Positions 8,063-12,376 of a DNA stretch of 12,376 nucleotides are shown here, in pieces. Below the pieces are notes generated by a model that did not search any database, was not told the origin of the DNA, and saw nothing but the letters and a program-made list of their open reading frames with translations. The stretch lies in NCBI GenBank assembly GCA_003585845.1, contig NQOP01000001.1, forward strand, positions 677,917 through 690,292. The letters run 5' to 3'. Both the position numbers and the translations under genes were made by a program. The number at the start of each line of letters is the position of its first letter. The stretch's first letter is position 1. This DNA is from Bifidobacteriaceae bacterium NR021 (lineage in GTDB: Bacteria > Actinomycetota > Actinomycetes > Actinomycetales > Bifidobacteriaceae).

Positions 8063-9198
8063 TGAGTAATAATGTTTGGGAATACATATGGCCATGGAGA
8101 TGGCAATGGCCGCTGCTTTTTGTTGCAGGCGTTGTTATTTCTGCATCAATTTTTGCTATCTTACTAATTTTAGATTCCATTCGTAGCAATATTTTAAAAA
8201 AGAAGTATAAGAGTCAAACTAGTAATATTACGCGAAAATTCTATACTTTTACTTTTGACAATGATCTACAAGGAACTACTACTAGTCATTCATGGTATAT
8301 GTGGCGAATGTTTAGAAGGTTTGCTACGGCTGCATTGGTAGTATCTTTGTGCAGTTCGCTTGCTGTTGCTTCTAGACCAGCTCGAGTGTTTAATGCGAAC
8401 GAGCAAGTTAGTTCTAGAGACATTGTTTTATGCTTAGACGTTTCAGGTTCTGCTTTGCCATATGATCGCGAAGTAATTCAAGCGTATCTTAATTTTATTG
8501 AGCATTTTCAGGGTGAACGCATTGGATTGAGCATTTTTAACTCCACATCTAGAACAGTTTTCCCGCTGACTGACGATTATCGACTGGCTAAAAAACAATT
8601 GCAATATGCTGCAAATTTGCTTGGCGGAGTTCAATCGCAAAGTCGTATTAATCGTTTACAACAACGCCAATATCAGGAAATTTCTGACTGGCTTGAAGGA
8701 ACTCAAAATCGCAAAAACGCAACATCTCTCATTGGAGACGGTTTAGTTAGTTGTGCAGCAATGCTTCCAGGTTTTATTTATGGTTCTGCTCATAATAACC
8801 ATAAAATACAAAGCCGTTTTAATAGAAGTTCTTCCATCGTTCTTGCTACAGATAATGTTGTTTCTGGAAAACAAACTTACTCATTAAAGCAAGCTTTAGA
8901 TTTAACAAAGAAAGCTAAAATTACTGTCGATGGCTTATATTCTGGTGCAAAACAGAATGAGAATGATGACACTACGTTAGAAATGAAACAGCTTATTGAA
9001 TCTCATGGTGGAATTTTCCTTTCTCAACGCAATTCTGATTCTGTTATTAATTTAGTAAAAGAAATTGAAAAAAGACATACTGCAATTCCTCAAGGCGCTG
9101 CTCAGTCTGCATTTAGCGACGATCCTGGTCTTTGGGTTTTGTTTACTGTGTTTAGCGTTGTGATTTGGCTAGCTATTGCAAAGAGGATGAAGCGATGA
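8062..9198 (+). CDS. Membrane VWA-domain protein (BatA-like), first of two
   Basis: A 378-aa protein with a Trp-rich N-terminus (five Trp in residues 6-16), TM1 (about 17-37), a cytoplasmic or linker segment, TM2 (about 88-104), a VWA domain (about 118-345) and a C-terminal TM helix (about 355-374). The MIDAS is canonical, D126-V-S128-G-S130; later MIDAS elements are TSLIGDG and LATDN. BatA/BatB-type VWA proteins sit in the membrane and are believed to be partners of MoxR. I chose ATG 8062, which overlaps the previous TGA by one base and has GAAGGA at 8047-8052; a TTG at 8059 would add only one residue. There is a 4-base overlap with the next VWA gene. Confidence 0.92.
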   Translation: MSNNVWEYIWPWRWQWPLLFVAGVVISASIFAILLILDSIRSNILKKKYKSQTSNITRKFYTFTFDNDLQGTTTSHSWYMWRMFRRFATAALVVSLCSSLAVASRPARVFNANEQVSSRDIVLCLDVSGSALPYDREVIQAYLNFIEHFQGERIGLSIFNSTSRTVFPLTDDYRLAKKQLQYAANLLGGVQSQSRINRLQQRQYQEISDWLEGTQNRKNATSLIGDGLVSCAAMLPGFIYGSAHNNHKIQSRFNRSSSIVLATDNVVSGKQTYSLKQALDLTKKAKITVDGLYSGAKQNENDDTTLEMKQLIESHGGIFLSQRNSDSVINLVKEIEKRHTAIPQGAAQSAFSDDPGLWVLFTVFSVVIWLAIAKRMKR

Positions 9199-10310
9199 CA
9201 ACAACACTATTTTCTGCTACTACCCTACTGTTTGCACACGCTAAAACTGAAGCTTCTGACACTTCTCAAGCAGGTCAGTTGGTTTTTTCTCCATCATATG
9301 GTTGGATTATTGCGATTATTGCAATATTGGTTTTGTTGGCAGCAATGTTTTTTGAAATTGTGCCTATACGTAGGAAACCTGGATCAAGTGATGAAACTTT
9401 TTGCATGAGATTAAGACGTATTGGCATATGTATAATGCTAATAATTTGCGTGCTATCTCCAAGTATTATGCGTTCAACTTTACAAAGAGCAGTAAATGCA
9501 ACAAACGTGATTATTGCTCTAGATATAACAGGTTCAATGAGAGCAAAAGACGCTGCTTATGAAAAAAATAGTAAGATTGAGCGTATTGAAGCAGCAAGGA
9601 ATATTATTCATCAAATAACAAAATCCTATGCTAACTCAAGTTTTGCTGCTATTTCTTTTGGTGCTTCTACGTCTGTTGATGTCCCATTGACGCCTGATGC
9701 TAGAGCAGTTGACAATTGGATAAATACTCTACGAACTGAGCCAACTAGCGTAGCTACTGGAACTAGTCTTGACGCTCCTATAGATCAAACTTTGCTTACT
9801 GCAAAAGCTATACATGATGCTCATCCAGATGATACAACAGTTTTGTATATTTTAAGCGACGGTGAGGAAACTACTCAACGAAAGCGCCGCACATTTTCAT
9901 CGCTCAGAGCTTATATTACTAACGCATTTGTTATTGGAATAGGTTCATCTAAAGGAGCTAAAATACCTTTGGAAAAAACACAGCTGCAACTTGACGACTA
10001 CAGCGAAGACAATACTTCTAATCAATGGGTTATTGATCCTGCTACAGGAAATCCTGGCATTTCAAAGCTTGATGAAAAGAACTTGCGAAATATTGCCGAT
10101 GAGCTTAGCGGCAAGTATATGCACTCATCTTTAAACGTAACATTTGGAGACGAAGCAAAACCAATTCTTTCACACCAATGGAGAATGAACGAGACAGCAA
10201 AACCTCGTTTGAGACCTGAACCAATTATTTGGCCGTTTGCAATATTTGCGTCGATACTTTTAATTTGGGAATTAATGTCGTGGTTTATAACTTCAAGGAA
10301 ATTAGTATGA
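9195..10310 (+). CDS. Membrane VWA-domain protein (BatB-like), second of two
   Basis: A 371-aa paralogue-type partner of the preceding VWA protein. It has a weakly hydrophobic N-terminus, TM1 (about 38-54), TM2 (about 77-94), a VWA domain (about 103-320) and a C-terminal TM helix. The MIDAS reads D110-I-T112-G-S114, so Thr replaces the first Ser of DxSxS. ATGTSLDAPI and ILSDGEE supply the other metal-site regions. The layout of two N-terminal TM helices, VWA and C-terminal TM is that of BatA/BatB proteins. I chose ATG 9195, which overlaps the previous stop (ATGA) and is preceded by GAGGA; the frame is open to a TTG at 9165 but that adds only ten residues inside the upstream gene. It overlaps the next gene by four bases. 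Confidence 0.93.
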   Translation: MTTTLFSATTLLFAHAKTEASDTSQAGQLVFSPSYGWIIAIIAILVLLAAMFFEIVPIRRKPGSSDETFCMRLRRIGICIMLIICVLSPSIMRSTLQRAVNATNVIIALDITGSMRAKDAAYEKNSKIERIEAARNIIHQITKSYANSSFAAISFGASTSVDVPLTPDARAVDNWINTLRTEPTSVATGTSLDAPIDQTLLTAKAIHDAHPDDTTVLYILSDGEETTQRKRRTFSSLRAYITNAFVIGIGSSKGAKIPLEKTQLQLDDYSEDNTSNQWVIDPATGNPGISKLDEKNLRNIADELSGKYMHSSLNVTFGDEAKPILSHQWRMNETAKPRLRPEPIIWPFAIFASILLIWELMSWFITSRKLV

Positions 10311-10897
10311 AGCACATGTCTAGTCGCACAATTATTCGCATTGTTGCATTCTTGTTCTTGATTATTGCGATATTAGTAGCGTATTTTGCTATCGTAAATT
10401 GGAGAGCACAATACGCATATAATGCTGCTACTGATAGCCTTATTTCTAACATAAAATCTTCCAAGAGTATAGATAGCGACAAGAATGTGCTTTTAACTCA
10501 GCAACAGCAAACTGATGCTCAATTTGATGAAGCTAAATCTCAAGAAATGATACTGCTTCCTCAACTTCGAAATAGTATTGACAAAAATGCTAAATTATCA
10601 CGAAAGTTAACAGAAAAATTAAAGCAGAATCAAAATAATACTAATAAGCAACAGAAACCGAAAAAGCATAACAATCATTTTAAAAACGATAATTCTGACA
10701 ATTCTTCTAAAGATAAAAAGCAGTCAGGTTCGTCTAAGCCTCAGTTGGACAATACTCAGCGCAACAAAGTTGAAAACTTGCTGAAACAGAACGATCATGT
10801 GGATTCTAAATATTCACAGGATCAAGAAGACCAGCAAGGTTCAGAAAAAACAGAAAAACGTACTAAAACTGATGAAAGCAGCAATAAGCCTTGGTAA
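10307..10897 (+). CDS. Single-pass protein with long hydrophilic tail, last gene of the MoxR/VWA operon
   Basis: A 196-aa protein I do not recognise. It has a short basic N-terminus, one TM helix (about residues 8-30), a helical, probably coiled-coil region (about 35-108, with TDSLISNIKSSK and NSIDKNAKLSRKLTEKLKQ), then a low-complexity tail rich in N, K, Q, S and D to the C-terminus (…SSNKPW). The tail looks disordered. The start at ATG 10307 overlaps the VWA stop (ATGA) and has AAGGAA upstream, so the gene is translationally coupled to the operon and probably belongs to the same complex. No catalytic motif is visible. No terminator hairpin was found after its stop. Confidence 0.85.
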   Translation: MKHMSSRTIIRIVAFLFLIIAILVAYFAIVNWRAQYAYNAATDSLISNIKSSKSIDSDKNVLLTQQQQTDAQFDEAKSQEMILLPQLRNSIDKNAKLSRKLTEKLKQNQNNTNKQQKPKKHNNHFKNDNSDNSSKDKKQSGSSKPQLDNTQRNKVENLLKQNDHVDSKYSQDQEDQQGSEKTEKRTKTDESSNKPW

Positions 10898-10946
10898 TTA
10901 AATCTTCAACGATTATCTATAAGCTAAGCAATAAGCATTTAATAAC

Positions 10947-10961
10947 CTTTTAACCACATTG
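10947..10961. repeat. 15-base repeat, copy 2 (CTTTTAACCACATTG)
   Basis: Identical to 1459-1473 and in the same orientation, 48 bases upstream of the 62-aa WXG-like gene. AAGCTAAGC lies at 10921-10929, followed by further TAAGC copies (10920-10936). Confidence 0.5.
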
Positions 10962-10972
10962 AATATTTTTTA

Positions 10973-11003
10973 GTGACTTTTCATTAATGAACGTGTGTAA
11001 TAA
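10973..11003 (+). promoter_or_regulatory. Candidate promoter for a leaderless WXG-like transcript
   Basis: GTGACT (10973-10978) and TAATAA (10998-11003) are 19 bases apart. The -10 ends five bases before ATG 11009, so transcription would start at or next to the start codon. This would explain the absence of an SD. An alternative is TTGAAT (10959-10964) with a weak -10 around 10982. Neither is strong. Confidence 0.35.
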
Positions 11004-11008
11004 CGATT

Positions 11009-11197
11009 ATGCACACATATTACGAATGGCAATGGCTTATACAGCGCACTCAAGAGTGCGCTCGCTGCGTTATAGCCGAATCCGCAGCGACTGAATTAGA
11101 AGATTGGCAAGGGCTTGCAGCCGAACATTTTCGTCATAGTATGAAAGATATTTCCGCACAAGCGTATGCGTTATATAACATTCGCGGAGGAATATAA
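11009..11197 (+). CDS. Short WXG-like protein (62 aa)
   Basis: A small helical protein carrying W33-Q34-G35-x-A-A-x-x-F41, the same W-x-G-x-A-A-x-x-F pattern as the 97-aa WXG100 protein at 1641 (WTGSAATQF there, WQGLAAEHF here). It is much shorter than the usual 90-105 aa, with a shorter first helix and little after the second. The first helix holds a C17-A-R-C20 pair, which is unusual in this family. It has no signal peptide or TM helix and no YxxxD/E motif. ATG 11009 is the only reasonable start, because an in-frame TGA lies at 10988 and no SD is present. The stop is one base from the ATG of the alpha/beta-hydrolase gene, so the two are almost certainly co-transcribed. The likely role is a partner or chaperone for that protein; this is inference. 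Confidence 0.72.
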   Translation: MHTYYEWQWLIQRTQECARCVIAESAATELEDWQGLAAEHFRHSMKDISAQAYALYNIRGGI

Positions 11198-11198
11198 T

Positions 11199-12376
11199 AT
11201 GTCTTGGAAAGTTAAGTCCTCTGTTGTAGGTGGAATAAAGCTCAGCGTTTCTGATAGAGAAGCGTATATTAGTTTTTCCAGAAAACTAAACGATACTGCT
11301 AAAGAATTGCTTACGCTAAAAAATTTATGGCTTAATGCGGCGATGGTTATTGCCAGTCAAAATCATAGTTTACAAAAAGAATCAGAAGAATATATTAATG
11401 ATTATTCGCAATCATTTTTAACTGAAAGCATGTGCAATGAATATGCTAATAAATGTTGTTTAATGTCTCAAAATTTAGAAAATCTTGCTTTTCTTATTGC
11501 AAGAGCAAATAATTTGTATGAAGATGCAGAATTTCGTGCAAAAAACGATTTAGACAATAAAATTTCTTACTCAGTTCTTGCATGCCCTATTCTTGCTTTG
11601 CCTGTTTTATTGTCCGCAGGTCTAGCCGTTAATCAAGATAATAAAAATCATTCAGGTTTCCAAAATCTTGCTAGATGGTCCTATGCAACTAATAGTTTGC
11701 AACAAGGAATTATTCGCGGTTTGTCTCAGCACCTTATTTTGAATCCTATTACAAGCTCGCCAATATTTATTGCTGGAAACGCTAAAGACCGTATGAGTAA
11801 GGGAGAGCGTGAAACCTCATTAAACTTTTTATATAATGCTAAAAAATATTTATTAGAAGCTGTCCCATTTATCTCTAGTGCTATTAGCTTTGTAAGCGCG
11901 CCTATTAATAATACAAAGCAAGGTAATAATTTACTTCTCACTAAAGTAAATGAGACGTGGAGAAAACCTGGATCTGTTCTTGCTAGACCTGGACGAAATC
12001 TGCTTGAAACTTTAGAAAATTTAACAGAACTTGGAAGCGGAAATCTGGGTGTTAGACCCCCACTTGTTAATCCAGATGCTGCTACTATTGCAATTCAACA
12101 GTTTAAGCGCAACGATGGCAGTTCGTCATGGTTAGTGATAATTCCAGGAACTGACGGTAAAGCACACTCTCCTTTTGGTTGGGAACAAAACGCAGAAGTA
12201 ATGAGTCATAGTTCTTTAGTTAGAAAACAAGCTGATAGCACTCGAATGGTTGTAGAAGCTATGAAACGTTCTGGAATTAAACCTAACGAGCCTGTTGCTT
12301 TAGTAGGACATTCTCAAGGAGGTATTGTTGCAGCAAGCATTGCAAGCGATTACTCTAAGCAATACAACATACAGCA
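11199..12376 (+). CDS. Putative alpha/beta-hydrolase (lipase/esterase-like), possible type VII substrate, C-terminus cut by window edge
   Basis: An open frame of 392 codons that continues past the window. Residues 1-120 are predicted mostly helical, with no signal peptide and no WxG. A hydrophobic segment (about 125-145, SVLACPILALPVLLSAGLAV) follows, then a long central region (about 150-300), and then an alpha/beta-hydrolase fold. The strand WLVIIPG (311-317) is a likely oxyanion region, and G370-H-S372-Q-G-G375 is the nucleophile elbow with catalytic Ser372. The Asp and His of the triad should lie beyond the edge or just inside it. GHSQGG is typical of lipases, esterases and PE/PPE-type hydrolases. 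The start is secure, with GGAGGAA just upstream of ATG 11199 overlapping the end of the WXG-like gene. The N-terminal helical domain plus partner gene suggests a T7SS effector layout; the substrate is unknown. Confidence 0.8.
   Translation, partial: MSWKVKSSVVGGIKLSVSDREAYISFSRKLNDTAKELLTLKNLWLNAAMVIASQNHSLQKESEEYINDYSQSFLTESMCNEYANKCCLMSQNLENLAFLIARANNLYEDAEFRAKNDLDNKISYSVLACPILALPVLLSAGLAVNQDNKNHSGFQNLARWSYATNSLQQGIIRGLSQHLILNPITSSPIFIAGNAKDRMSKGERETSLNFLYNAKKYLLEAVPFISSAISFVSAPINNTKQGNNLLLTKVNETWRKPGSVLARPGRNLLETLENLTELGSGNLGVRPPLVNPDAATIAIQQFKRNDGSSSWLVIIPGTDGKAHSPFGWEQNAEVMSHSSLVRKQADSTRMVVEAMKRSGIKPNEPVALVGHSQGGIVAASIASDYSKQYNIQ

Noticed and set aside
10920..10936. Three TAAGC copies as a CRISPR-like or iteron repeat
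   Set aside because: The units are only five bases and irregularly spaced in AT-rich intergenic DNA; no larger repeat unit exists.

Overview
The window looks like a chromosomal segment of a low-GC member of the Bifidobacteriaceae, most likely Gardnerella or a close relative. The evidence is a bifidobacterial-type GroEL with an acidic/Ala-rich end (…GAEMGY) in place of a GGM tail, groEL standing alone without groES, CIRCE heat-shock operators, WXG100 proteins, and AT-rich codon use throughout. The genus is an inference; the actinobacterial affiliation is firmer.

Layout. (1) 1-1448, minus strand: a TPM-domain membrane protein followed by an OmpR/PhoB-type response regulator that runs off the left edge. 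(2) 1641-1934, plus strand: a canonical 97-aa WXG100 protein with its own promoter and Shine-Dalgarno site (SD), ending at a hairpin shared with the convergent groEL. (3) 2036-4535, minus strand: groEL, preceded by two tandem CIRCE operators, and upstream of it a membrane-anchored LytR_C-domain protein that has its own terminator. (4) 4665-5381: ung, divergent from the LytR_C gene. (5) 5463-10897: a six-gene, tightly coupled operon of MoxR AAA+ ATPase, DUF58 protein, one-TM protein, two membrane VWA proteins and a terminal one-TM protein with a hydrophilic tail. This is the actinobacterial version of the MoxR/Bat-type module, in which a MoxR ATPase is thought to act on membrane-anchored VWA proteins. 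(6) 11009-12376: a 62-aa WXG-like protein followed one base later by a large protein with an N-terminal helical region, a hydrophobic segment and an alpha/beta-hydrolase domain (GHSQGG nucleophile elbow) that is cut by the right edge.

Most of the window is conserved housekeeping and cell-envelope content. The part most worth a second look is the right end. A short protein carrying the same W-x-G-x-A-A-x-x-F signature as the WXG100 protein at 1641 is tightly paired with a putative lipase/esterase. That arrangement resembles type VII secretion (T7SS) effector-partner pairs. A 15-base sequence is repeated upstream of both WXG genes, but no secretion machinery is visible here.

No tRNA, rRNA, CRISPR array, insertion sequence or integration site was seen. 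No stretch longer than 300 bases lacks a gene.
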